64,000 bases of DNA from Lineus longissimus (lineage: Eukaryota; Nemertea; Pilidiophora; Heteronemertea; Lineidae): positions 11,036,501-11,100,500 of the forward strand of contig NC_088315.1 in the NCBI RefSeq assembly GCF_910592395.1. The letters are read 5' to 3'. Of the stretch, positions 54,101 to 63,668 are shown piece after piece. Each line of letters opens with the position of its first letter. Position 1 is the first letter of the stretch. The position numbers were made by a program, and so were the translations under genes. The notes below the pieces were generated by a model. That model was not told the origin of the DNA. It searched no databases and worked only from the letters and a program-made list of their open reading frames with translations.

Positions 54101-54434
54101 TTTAGCCTTCCCCAGCTCTATTCGAAAGTAAATGATGGGGGGTTGGCCCGCTTCAATCAATATTTGTAGACATTTTCATCTTAACAACAAAAATAATTAA
54201 GAATCTTACCTCTGCTTTTAGAATGGTCTCTTTACAGATGCCCAAGTACCCGATGGTATCCGTTTTCTTCAGTACCTTTCCTGTATATTTGATCTTAACC
54301 TGAGCTTCGCGGACCTTTTCCTCCTCTGCCACCCGGCGGTAGATCTCCTTCACCTGACTGCTTGGGAGAAGGTCCAATTTAGTCACCCTTCCAGAAGGCA
54401 ATTTGACGTAAACATCCGCGTAATTTGTTGCCAT
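44883..54434 (-). CDS. Two ubiquitin-like domains plus von Willebrand factor A domain (nine-exon gene)
   Basis: The nine exons are 54434-54210, 53888-53742, 50629-50453, 50138-50046, 49629-49432, 47242-47078, 46664-46538, 45900-45737 and 45161-44883. All have GT..AG junctions and consistent phases, giving 524 residues. The order is: a complete ubiquitin-like fold (1-75); a second one encoded by exons 2 and 3 (about 76-155); an acidic linker (EEECTEEQIE); a VWA domain from about 184 with the MIDAS sequence FSFDTTGSMYPCL, RIGIMAMGDYCDY and GGDAPEAYE; an acidic coil (EKLEEAQQSDSKEEEEE); and a basic tail WKRIKRRFSLRKR. Neither ubiquitin fold ends in GG, so they are not expected to be conjugated. 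There is no signal peptide, so it is probably cytosolic or nuclear. I infer an adaptor linking ubiquitin-system partners to a VWA ligand. I know no named homologue. Confidence 0.85.
45737..45900 (-). CDS. Ubl-VWA gene, exon 8 (acidic coil)
   Basis: Acceptor GCTTCCAG|TTT, donor AAA|GTAAGC; 164 nt, takes up the one-base phase and returns to phase 0. Encodes FCDEVGEEGRMTEEAKEMFE and a glutamate-rich tail. Confidence 0.8.
46538..46664 (-). CDS. Ubl-VWA gene, exon 7 (end of VWA)
   Basis: Acceptor TTTCAAG|GTA, donor GCAG|GTTGGT; 127 nt, leaving one base (phase 1). Encodes VYGVQALNND and LADRTGGAHLRF, the last strand and helix of the domain. Confidence 0.8.
47078..47242 (-). CDS. Ubl-VWA gene, exon 6 (VWA core)
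   Basis: Acceptor TTTCTCCAG|GCA, donor AAG|GTAAGA, 55 codons. AYEWVLHKAQQLDW completes the helix begun in exon 5; ALVVIGDEVPHQ is the central VWA strand. Confidence 0.85.
47243..49431 (-). other. Intron 5 of the Ubl-VWA gene
   Basis: A 2.2-kb intron with no exon inside. It contains a short (GAGAAT)n microsatellite near 48450-48476 and a possible transposon end GGAGGGTGTCCCTAAAG near 47970. Confidence 0.4.
49432..49629 (-). CDS. Ubl-VWA gene, exon 5 (VWA core)
   Basis: Acceptor CTCCAG|GTC, donor GAG|GTAAGA, 66 codons. Contains IRIGIMAMGDYCDYSKYVV and ends ATSGGDAPE, both conserved VWA regions that contribute to the MIDAS. Confidence 0.85.
50046..50138 (-). CDS. Ubl-VWA gene, exon 4 (VWA MIDAS)
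   Basis: Acceptor CTTTTCAG|GGG, donor AAG|GTGGGT, 31 codons. Contains FSFDTTGSMYPCLSK, the metal-ion-dependent adhesion site (D-x-T/S-G-S). Confidence 0.85.
50453..50629 (-). CDS. Ubl-VWA gene, exon 3 (end of second ubiquitin-like domain, acidic linker)
   Basis: Acceptor CATTGCAG|CAC, donor GAG|GTTGGT, 59 codons. HDGVQLTECGISLADMKV and EGSVVELKI close the ubiquitin fold; the rest is an acidic linker. Confidence 0.8.
50630..53741 (-). other. Intron 2 of the Ubl-VWA gene
   Basis: A 3.1-kb intron separates the two halves of the second ubiquitin-like domain. It contains an inverted copy of the dispersed repeat (51815-52530) and no supported exon. Confidence 0.5.
51815..52530 (-). repeat. Dispersed repeat, reverse orientation, inside an intron
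   Basis: Reverse-complement copy of the family at 1-515 and 21451-22138. It has several diverged units (TAGGTCAAATC blocks at about 52060 and 52210) and the terminal GACGACGACGGACG microsatellite followed by TATAGACTCCCCTACGG. Confidence 0.75.
53742..53888 (-). CDS. Ubl-VWA gene, exon 2 (start of second ubiquitin-like domain)
   Basis: Acceptor TTTCAG|ATC, donor AAG|GTACAT, 49 codons, phase 0 at both ends. Encodes KKINITIRKDDKIYPVCL, the first beta hairpin, and the helix that follows. Confidence 0.8.
54210..54434 (-). CDS. Ubl-VWA gene, exon 1 (first ubiquitin-like domain)
   Basis: ATG at 54434-54432 in a good context (AAAATGG). The exon encodes VYVKLPSGRVTKLDLLPSSQ and IKYTGKVLKKTDTIGYLG, a full beta-grasp fold, and ends GAG|GTAAGA in phase 0. 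An upstream in-frame ATG at 54497 would add 21 residues (MPGTWLF..); a TATA-like TTTTAT lies right at that ATG, so I prefer 54434. Confidence 0.8.
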
Positions 54435-54784
54435 TTTGCTTAGAGGTTCCGACTGCTCCTGACTGGTGTGTTGAATGAATAGCCATGTGCCAGGCATGTT
54501 ATTTTATCGCGCAAATAGTCTATTTTTAGCAATCACATGCAAACTTCCAACCAATCGAACAAGTTCTATTTTTAGTAACCAGGCGCTCCAGATTTTTTCG
54601 TCATTTTATTGACTGAAATGTCTAGGTTAATAGACTAACGGTGAATGGGGAAGGTTAACTCGCTATTGTTAACGTTTATGCAGTGGTGCTATAACTCATA
54701 TCAAATAATATACTGGTTTTCGTCAAATTCTCAATCATTCAGAAGATAACGACATCGCTGAACCCCACCACCTGGGTATTCGTA

Positions 54785-54792
54785 TGACGTCA
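54785..54792. promoter_or_regulatory. CRE-like palindrome TGACGTCA
   Basis: A perfect cAMP-response-element palindrome lies 350 bp upstream of the Ubl-VWA start and 55 bp before the possible plus-strand first exon. It is where a shared two-way promoter would be expected. The same octamer occurs by chance elsewhere (in the Penelope arms), so this is suggestive only. Confidence 0.35.
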
Positions 54793-54846
54793 TTTTATCG
54801 TCTGCTCGATCGATGATAGCGTCAGCAGGAGAGCCACCCTGAAGCC

Positions 54847-54908
54847 ATGCAGGGAGGTGTAGGATACGACCGACTCGGGATTTTCGAGATGCAAAAGATC
54901 ACGGGTGG
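54847..54908 (+). CDS. Possible first exon of a divergent plus-strand gene
   Basis: ATG at 54847 opens MQGGVGYDRLGIFEMQKITG and meets a donor (GGTGG|GTAAAG at 54909, or GG|GTGGGT at 54905). It lies about 410 bp from the Ubl-VWA start, head to head. No downstream exon was found before the assembly gap, so the gene is unconfirmed and its product unknown. Confidence 0.25.
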
Positions 54909-55152
54909 GTAAAGATACCATTATCATGCCGCCCGATCTGCCCCCAATTAACTGATACATACAATGGGAACACGACGATACACATAAGACCCCTTCCGGG
55001 GTTGTTATGTGTGTTTTACTTTGTTTGTGAGGACTGAATACTGCTATTGATCTGTTGATTTGGATATCATTTCGCGCCTGTGCAATAGCGCGGAGCGGAT
55101 CGAACCTATTTTAGCCTAATACTATTTTATAGGCCCCACGTCGTGGCGCTAA

Positions 55153-55655
55153 TAGGAATAAGTTCTAGTGTTTTAACGTCGCAATTTTTTTTCTAACAGT
55201 TGGCTTTTCAAATGAGTTGTCGGTTTCAGTCATAAATTACACAAATTGATTGTTAGTATGGACTAGCAGATTGAATTCCGTAAAATATTCCACGTTTGAA
55301 AATCGACTACCAACCTCTGTAATATACGTTGTCCCTTCCGAGAGGTGGCCAGTGTGGAACCACTGTCAGAGTGATTTAACCACTCTCTTGATTACGTTAC
55401 AGAGAGTGGCCCGGAACTGGCCAATAGTGGTTACACACTGACCAACTGGCGGGAGCTTATACGTAGGGACAACGTACGTGTATATCATAGAGGTTGGTCG
55501 TCGATTTTCAAACATGGAATATTTTATAAAATTAAATCTGCTAGTCCAAACTAACAATCCAATATTTGTAATTTATGACTGAAACAGACAACTCATGTGA
55601 AAAACCAACTGACACAATTTTTTTGCGTCGTATAAAACTCTAAAACTTATTCCTA
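55153..55655. repeat. 503-bp fold-back hairpin
   Basis: The two halves are inverted copies of each other about a centre near 55397, from the outer TAGGAATAAGTT..AACTTATTCCTA to the inner CCACTCTC..GAGAGTGG. Scattered mismatches and small indels separate the arms. The mirrored reading frames on the two strands are a by-product of the symmetry. It is a non-coding fold-back element; no clear target duplication was found. Confidence 0.85.
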
Positions 55656-55951
55656 GCCATTTCCAAATTCTGGTAAAGGATTACAAACATGTAATCATTT
55701 AGAATTAGGACTGAGAACTGTTCAGTGGTGGTATCATATCGTGGGACGAATATGATAAAATGCTTAAAAAGCCCTGTCATGCCTAAATACAGCCTGGAAT
55801 GTGAGTTATTTGGTTTTCCAACATCATTTTAGGGTCTTTTAATTTTGAATAACATCAACTAACATAATTCAGGTCGCTTTTCAAATAGGAACTCCTTTTC
55901 TAGATTTTACGGGGTCGGTAAAATATTCTCTCACAGTCAGTAAACTATGGC

Positions 55952-56051
55952 NNNNNNNNNNNNNNNNNNNNNNNNNNNNNNNNNNNNNNNNNNNNNNNNN
56001 NNNNNNNNNNNNNNNNNNNNNNNNNNNNNNNNNNNNNNNNNNNNNNNNNNN
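55952..56051. other. Assembly gap (100 N)
   Basis: Exactly 100 N, a conventional placeholder for a gap of unknown length. It directly abuts a large inverted repeat, which probably caused the break. Confidence 0.98.
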
Positions 56052-56058
56052 GCAAAAG

Positions 56059-56883
56059 TATGGGCGGTTATTACCGCAAATAAAGACAAACCAAAGCAAA
56101 GACACTTGTGTAGCATATCAAGGACACGTAGATTGATACTCCTGGGCGGTTATTACCGCAAATAAAGACAAACCAAAGCAAAGACACTTGTGTAGCATAT
56201 CAAGGACACGTAGATTGATACTCCTATGTGTGCCACATCAAAGACATCTGGACCATACACCACGTCAAAGATAACGATGCGAAGTCAACAGGCGGCGCCA
56301 CTGTAGATTGCTGGCGGCCGTACGTTGCCTGTTGACGTTGTTGTTATTTGCCACCTCTCTCCTATGGCAAGCCGTTTGCTTCAAAAAGTCGAAATGATTT
56401 TTTTTCCAGTCGAAATGATTTTTTTCTAGTCAAGATATTTTTTCAAGTCAAGAAAAAAAATTTGAAATTAAATTTTTTTTTCAAGTCGAGATATTTATTT
56501 TTCTTCTCATTTAACTTATTGAAGTTGAATCAATTAATAAAAATTTCACTGCGAGAAAAAAATGATTATAAAAATAAAATAGTCGCTTATATCAACAAAA
56601 ACCTATAGTTGTCGAAATCGTTTTTACTTTTCCCAAGACGGTGGCGCCGCCTGTTGACTTCGCATCGTTATCTTTGATGTGGTGTATGGTCCAGATGTCT
56701 TTGATGTGGCACACATAGGAGTATCAATCTACGTGTCCTTGATATGCTACACAAGTGTCTTTGCTTTGGTTTGTCTTTATTTGCGGTAATAACCGCCCAG
56801 GAGTATCAATCTACGTGTCCTTGATATGCTACACAAGTGTCTTTGCTTTGGTTTGTCTTTATTTGCGGTAATAACCGCCCATA
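56059..56883. mobile_element. 825-bp fold-back transposon with 6-bp target duplication
   Basis: The arms (about 56059-56303 and 56640-56883) are inverted copies beginning TATGGGCGGTTATTACC. They are flanked by CAAAAG on both sides (56053-56058 and 56884-56889). Each arm contains the same tandem duplication of about 82 bp (GGGCGGTTATTACCGC.. repeated). The AT-rich spacer (56304-56639) is full of TTTTTTC-type runs and encodes nothing. The uninterrupted target, CAAAAGCATAC, is preserved in the repeat copy at 57749. Confidence 0.8.
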
Positions 56884-57530
56884 CAAAAGCATACACAAAC
56901 TTCACGCATATTCTCCCTGCCACATCAGTATTAGCTTCCAGCACGTATGTAGTGCTATACAACCTGGTCCATGGTGCAGGGTATTAGCAGGGAGATTAAT
57001 GATTAACCTGTTCTATTTTAGTTCTATTCGAGAAACACTGACCTGAGTGATAAGGCAAATTCTGCAGAGTGGCCTACCGGAACATGCAGTCAGGGTATCA
57101 ATAAACAGTTATGCCAGGATGGACAAAATATGTACAGTGGCCAGCGCTTGCTCTTTGTTTTATTCTTTACTGACTGATGTTGTCAGTTTGAATTGCGTTC
57201 TGCATCTCTCCATGCGCCTGGCTTTGGTCCGACAGTGGCATTGGGTACGAGAGTGGGTAGGTGATATGCCTAATATGTGAGGGTCTTATTTGGAACAGGA
57301 CCTGCTGTCACTGGTCTCAATGCATTGTGCAAAATAGCGTACTCCAATCAATCTATTGGGGGTTGCATGTAGATAGCATCAGCAATAAGTCCCTAAATGC
57401 AGTTAATTTCGTGTTTAACCTTTAATAAAACTTCAGTAACGTTAGAAATTTAATGTAGCTCAATCATCGTGCCCATTTAACTAATGTATATTACATTTCA
57501 ACTTTGCCCGCTCCATGGGTATATGCTAGT
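56884..57530. repeat. Direct repeat, left copy
   Basis: Nearly identical to 57749-58392 (CAAAAGCATACACAAAC..ATATGCTAGT). A matching 77-codon frame (57047-57280 here, 57912-58145 there) is open in both but has no motifs. The two copies are 218 bp apart. Confidence 0.9.
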
Positions 57531-57748
57531 CTATACTATAATGCGCGTTGTGGCCGCTATTTAGGAGGCGATTTTCGTTTCAAAATTGGGCTTTGGAAAT
57601 GCTTCGAATTCTTGCAACCTTTGGCTTCGTAGGTCTGGATCATATGTAAGAGTGTCACTGAGGGTGTCATACGTCGAATATCTTCGTGGTTTTAGAATAA
57701 ATAACAACTTTTCAGAGAGCACGTCGACTGGAGAGCTCCGCTCATTCT

Positions 57749-58392
57749 CAAAAGCATACACAAACTTCACGCATATTCTCCCTGCCACATCAGTATTAGC
57801 TTCCAGCACGTATGTAGTGCTATACAACCTGGTCCATGGTGCAGGGTATTAGCAGGGAGATTAATGATTAGCCTGTTCTATTTTAGTTCTATTCGAGAAA
57901 CACTGACCTGAGTGATAAGGCAAATTCTGGAGAGTGGCCTACCGGAACATGCAGTCAGGGTATCAATAAACAGTTATGCCAGGATGGACAAAATATGTAC
58001 AGTGGCCAGCGCTTGCTCTTTGTTTTATTCTCTACTGACTGATGTTGTCAGTTTGAATTGCGTTCTGCATCTCTCCATGCGCCTGGCTTTGGTCCGACAG
58101 TGGCATTTGGTACGGGAGTGGGTAGGTGATATGCCTAATATGTGAGGGCCTTATTTGGAACAGGACCTGCTGTCACTGGTCTCAATGCATTGTGCAAAAT
58201 AGCGTACTCCAATCAATCTATTGGGGGTTGCATGTAGATAGCAGCAATAAGTCCCTAAATGCAGTTAATTTCGTGTTTAACCTTTAATAAAACTTCAGTA
58301 ACGTTAGAAATTTAATGTAGCTCAATCATCGTGCCCATTTAACTAATGTATATTACATTTCAACTTTGCCCGCTCCATGGGTATATGCTAGT
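57749..58392. repeat. Direct repeat, right copy, with empty site
   Basis: Second copy of the 645-bp repeat. Sequence left of CAAAAG differs from that in the left copy, where the fold-back element has been inserted. Confidence 0.9.
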
Positions 58393-61300
58393 ATTTATAA
58401 CTCGTAGTAAATAAGGTTGTAAAAATATGCAAATGAGATGCCGTATATGGAAACCATGACGTCACTAAGCAGTTCTTATTTCTGCTACGGGTGGCGCTGT
58501 TGCTTGCTTGTGGAGGCGCTATTCAACCTCTTTAAGGGGTACCTGGAACAAAATTGCAACAGAAAGTTTCTTTGCTGGAAGTTGTTGTATAGACTTAACA
58601 AAACATTATTATTCTATTTATCTATATCTAACATGACAGGTTTTTGATTGGTCCTCTTCACGAACCCCAGGAAAAAAGGGCAGAAAGTAGTATATTTGAT
58701 CCCTTTCCACGAGCTCCTCATGGGCACTACAGTTGGATGAAAACTGCTATTCGACAAGACTCGTATAGACCCTGCAGACTGATTCCCATGAGGGTACTAT
58801 CGCGAGATAGACCCCCGTTTTGACCCTAAGATTAGGATTTCGGCAATCTTGAGCCCGAGGGTGTCGTTATGGGAATCAAAATGAAGGTATTTGCGAGTAC
58901 ATGTACTGTCGAATGAAACAGTTTTTATGCACCTGGTGCTGCCAATGACGGGCGAAGGAGGGGGGGGGGGTCTATGATACCACTTTGCCCATCTTTACCC
59001 CATGGGCCTACCCGGCTGGGGGTCTCGATATTCGTCAAGAATGCCAAAACTTATGCCATGTTAGTGTACTCTGAATCATAGACTTCACTTTGATACCATG
59101 TTGACATGATTCGATGACATCAACTTTCTCACTCAAACCTTAGGACAACCAGGGCCCTTTTAAGGGTCTATATATAACTTAACATGAAAAAACTTTTTTT
59201 GACATCAGCACTCCCGTTCTACCCCCAAAATAACTCCCCACGTGGTCCTTTGCCTCTCAGAACACGCCCACTGACATACGGGCGTGGTCTTAAAATCATA
59301 TTGAAAGACATGTCGACTCAATTCTCCCCAGATTTGTTGTTACACTGTGCATGGCCAACGCACTACAATGTAGAAATTAACTTATACCTGCCATTCGATA
59401 CGAAACTTGACTGGAGGCAATAAATTGCTGAGGAGGACAGTATTGTTTGTATAGGTACCGTGAACCATCTACGTCATTTCCCGACCACGAAATTACTGAT
59501 AGCACCAAATCATTTTTATATCTGTTGACGCTTTATCAGGCTGGCGTTGTGCCACAGCTGGTACTTTTAGGTGTGCGAGTTTACCGGAGGTTCTCCCTTA
59601 GTACATGAAAAACCGAAACAAAGTGATCACCCAATGAATAAAAGGGGCAAGAAGAAAGAACAGCGGTGTTGAGCCAATCCTTCAGATGGCGATAGTGTTT
59701 GTCACCGGCAAAAGCTGAAAGCGGCTGAACAAGATCGGCGCTTGTCATTTCAATCAACTGGTTGCGTTCAGGTTCGAATTGTGTATGTGTCGTCACGAAT
59801 ATCTCTGAAAAATACACTTACAGTCTTATCATCCAATCCAGAGTTATTAGGATAGTGTGTTGGAAGAGGGATTGACCGGTGGTTCTGTGGGGATGAGGAA
59901 GTATTGGCCCCTGACTCGCGACTTGTGAATAAGAAAAGGGGGTCCGCAAAAGTTGGGCTGTTCGTAATGCTTCGGGAAAAGTGTTACACGTCTGATCTTG
60001 AACCTTGCTCAAGGTATGATACCTTGGACTGAGCATGGAGGTATACCTCCATGGACTGAGACACTAATAACTATGGTATATATAACAAAGATTTGGTTTT
60101 CTCCTAATTGTTTGAGCCAATTGATGTTGTATATAACTTAGATCGAGGCCGAAAGTTTATCAAATCCCGAGAGACCTGATGTCACAAATCACGATACAAC
60201 ACAGTGATTGGTCGATTCAAAGACACAGGGCATACGTACTTGGTTATCACCAAGTTATCTCTGAAAATAGCGCTTGGAGAGTCCAGCCATCCTCCGGAGC
60301 TATCCTGAAAACAGCTCCACGTACGGGTGTCACATAGCAAGTTCATAGCAAAGATTGGGCCTCCGTCTACGCAGCAGGCTAAAATGCGTAGGCCAGAAAT
60401 TCCAGCTCTTTTTCAAGGCCGCACACAAGCTCTATGCACAGTGGAGCATTTCAATTGGCTCAGCTTGCATCCCACGGCAGACACTGCAGAAATATCCAGA
60501 ATTTATAAATGTATCACGTGGTAAGTTTATTGACGTGATAGACAAGATCAAGATTGAAAAGAAAAAACTACAAAATATTGATCAGAAAGTACATACGACG
60601 TGACGTGACGTGGGCAGGTTTGACAAATTAATCACTACACCAATTTAGAACCCTCTACATCAAATGCTGAGAAGAAAATGACCACCGACAGTGAAATTGA
60701 ACGTTGACCTCTGTAACCTTGAAACACAGGAAAATATAAACCCCGGACGATGCGTGATGTTACCTAATCAGTTACACCAGCCATAAAAATTTCGTACCTC
60801 TAACTCAACCAATATTCCAAATTGCAACTAACGAATTTCCAAGATAACCGCCTGGAGGTTTGAATGTACATGTAGTTCTCGGCGCGAAACCGGCATATGG
60901 CCGAAAGCTACATGTACACGGAAATTTCGGCCATCGAGCACCTATACTCTGCCAACTGACGACGGACCGCGTGTGCAGTATCGGATAAGCTCACGTCAAG
61001 TGAGCTAATCGGTTATTCGAAGTCAGTTTAGGGCATCCAACCATATAATATTTCTAGTTGGCATAACACTTCTATGAGGCGTAAGCTCTCGAGCCACTAA
61101 AGAATAAGCTTATGTGTCGTAGGCTATATCTGAGTTGAGGAATGTCTCCTACACTCTGCTTGTGCACTGAACTCTACCCTGTGGGATAGGAAGGCTTAAC
61201 TGCCTTGGCAGCAAATCCTACCTATTTGAAGGAATCGGGTCACTTGGTATTCCAATGGTATATTGAGCTATTCATAGGAGTCCTCAATCAAACACAGACA

Positions 61301-61552
61301 TGACACATCTCCTCTCAAACGCATTTTGATAAAAATGACAAATGGACAAACAAATCATTGCCCGAGTCAAATCGAAATAAAAATACTATGGCCTAGTTTA
61401 CCTACGATTCTTAGCTTACATCATTTTAGTGTATTGGTTATGTATACACAGTCTTTAGAAGGATGAAGATTTCTAATGCTAAATGCGCACAAATAGGTTT
61501 CGTTTATGAGAGGTATCCTAGGAATGGTATCCTACCAAATTCTCGAACTTTC
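58393..61552. other. Intergenic region, no gene recognised
   Basis: Several short frames (59184-59423 plus, 59581-59817 minus, 60355-60603 plus) have no motif or clear splice context. A poly(G) run lies at about 58963. A perfect 20-bp palindrome, CATGGAGGTATACCTCCATG, lies at 60034-60053. Confidence 0.4.
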
Positions 61553-62057
61553 AGGAACAAACAGAAAATGAGAGTATTGGTGATTGTGTCTTTTTTTGCT
61601 CACGAGCCAAAAGGAGGAGTTGCTGATCGAGTCATTGCTCTTTTGCCCAAGAGCAAACAGAAAGCGTGACTCTTGGTGATCGATTTACTCAGGAATGACA
61701 TACAGAATCGGGAAGTCTTGGCGATCGAGTCCTTCTGTTGCTCAGGAGCAAACAGAAGAGGCAGGGTTGATGACCGTGTGCGTTCTTTGCTCAGGAGCAA
61801 ACAGAAAAGGGAGGTTTAGTGGTCAAGTCCTTCATGATCTATTCTTCCTGAGCAAACAGAACGGGATACCGAGTTTTGTTGATTGTGTCCTTCGTTTGAT
61901 CCTGAAGCAGACGGAAAGGGGATGGGTCATAATTTACTCAGGAACCAGACGAAAGGGGTGTGGAAGGCGATCGAGCTTTTACTTCGCTCAGGAAGCACAA
62001 GAAAAGGAGGATTGTTGGTGATCGAATTCTTCATTTGCTGAGGGACATCAGAAAGTG
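61553..62057 (+). repeat. Degenerate minisatellite, unit about 50 bp
   Basis: About ten diverged units begin with a core like CTCAGGAGCAAACAGAAAAG and contain GGTGATCGAGTCCTTC. Starts lie near 61553, 61600, 61648, 61689, 61743, 61792, 61847, 61901, 61939, 61989 and 62039. Unit length varies from 38 to 55 bp. Nothing coding is conserved between units. Confidence 0.75.
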
Positions 62058-63668
62058 GCTTTAACTGCCTTTTCTTGCATGCATTTTTATATCCGGCATA
62101 AAAACACAAACCTCAGTTTTTAGAACATCAAGACAGGAATGTTTGTGTGGGCCCCTATGTGACTTGGCGCGCAACGCACAATATCCTGTCTCTGGGCATT
62201 ATTCTGATTTGGAATGCCTGGTCGCTTAAAATCAATAAATTATCTATTGGCAGGTTTTGTTACTGATAGTAGGCCTTAATGGAGACGGTAGACGGTAATA
62301 CATAAAACCTTGCGTATTTACTACCAGCAGTAGCACCAGGAATGTAGGAATGTAGCCAACTGGAGCTTACTCCAAAGGTATAAACTTCGATTGGTGTGTA
62401 ATTCATTCGTAAATGTTACGTCCGCATCGTTTGGGGCTCTTGAGCGTTTATTGATCTTAATTTTTTCCTCAAATAATTTTCATTATATCTGTAGACTTGC
62501 CACAGAAAATATCTCTTCAATGCCTCTCCAAATATGGACTTGCCAGTTAAAAACATACGCGCGTCTAATTGATATGTCTGGATCCTCCAACCATGAATGT
62601 TCAATGGTGGTCTTGTATCATGTAACTCGGTACATAGTGTGGAAAGTGACTGATTGGCAGTCGACATTTGCGCCTGTCGTTGGCCCATTAAAAGGGCGAT
62701 AGAGTATTCGGACGGCTGTGAGACGAATACATTTAATATGTCGGCGAATTTGCATGCAAATATTCCTGTGACCATATAGTTTTGAACAATCTTTATCATG
62801 GATTTAATACAACATTAGAGAATTAAAATCCTCAAAAAATATACCTAATCCACTGAGATAATGTTTTCTTTGCCCACATAAATGTAAGGTCTATGCAAAG
62901 CGCTTCTACGAAGGAAAACAAAATGTCGACACACTGTTTTTAGCATGTGGTCCGTTGGATAATGGTGGTCTTACCGACTGTTGCTACGGACGAAACCGTC
63001 GAGTTTTTGTCGCCCCAGTTCCTTGATTTACTCGTGCAATACATGGTAATATTGACAGGTGTTTGTACAACAACAGAAGGAAATTAATGTTGTTCACGTT
63101 AAGTGGAATGTGTTTTTTTTTGTTAAGCAAGTAAACGTCGAATTTATATCCTAAAAGCTACGTCATACATTGGTATGCATAAAAAAGAAATAATTCTTAT
63201 TGGTAGAAGCAACAAGTAAAACTATCTAGCATAACCTTCATCTTCTGCTTCAAAGCCAATGTTTCTACTTGACTGTGGTACTTTTGGGTGATACTGTAAA
63301 ATCGGACTTGAGACATCACTTCTGGGTATCAGGATGTCCAGCCCACTTTGGCAAAGTGGGTTGGTGTGTCTATTGAATATGCATGGTTTCTCCAATCATT
63401 GTTCAAGACCAAGCATAAACAGATTGAGGTTTAGTTTATTGACTGGGTCTTGGCTGGACATGATCATGTAGGCCTAATCGTTATCACTTTTCATAAAAGG
63501 AGTTTGTGTCATACCAGAATTGACCAGTTCTATGTAAAGGGTGTCACAAAAGAAAACTTTATTGTATTTAGTGCTTTATGAAAGCCGTTTTTCATCTAAG
63601 GATTTTTTGGATGGCGACTGTTCAGGCCTATGAAATGCTTGGTTTAGCAGGCTTCGTTTTCTCACATC
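62058..63668. other. Intergenic region, no gene recognised
   Basis: A 127-codon minus frame (62416-62799) lacks motifs and splice support. GGGTGTCACAAAAGAAAAC at about 63539 resembles a transposon end. Confidence 0.4.

Noticed and set aside
53783-54160. 125-codon minus frame overlapping exon 2 of the Ubl-VWA gene
   Set aside because: It runs in a different frame from the splice-supported exon and lies mostly in an intron.
54435-54497. Upstream in-frame ATG at 54497 of the Ubl-VWA gene
   Set aside because: It would add 21 polar residues before the fold; the ATG at 54434 has the better context and begins exactly at the domain.
55250-55557. Two similar 63-codon frames on opposite strands
   Set aside because: They are mirror images produced by the hairpin, not independent genes.
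57047-58145. 77-codon frame open in both direct repeats
   Set aside because: The repeats are almost identical, so conservation is not informative; no motif or splice context.
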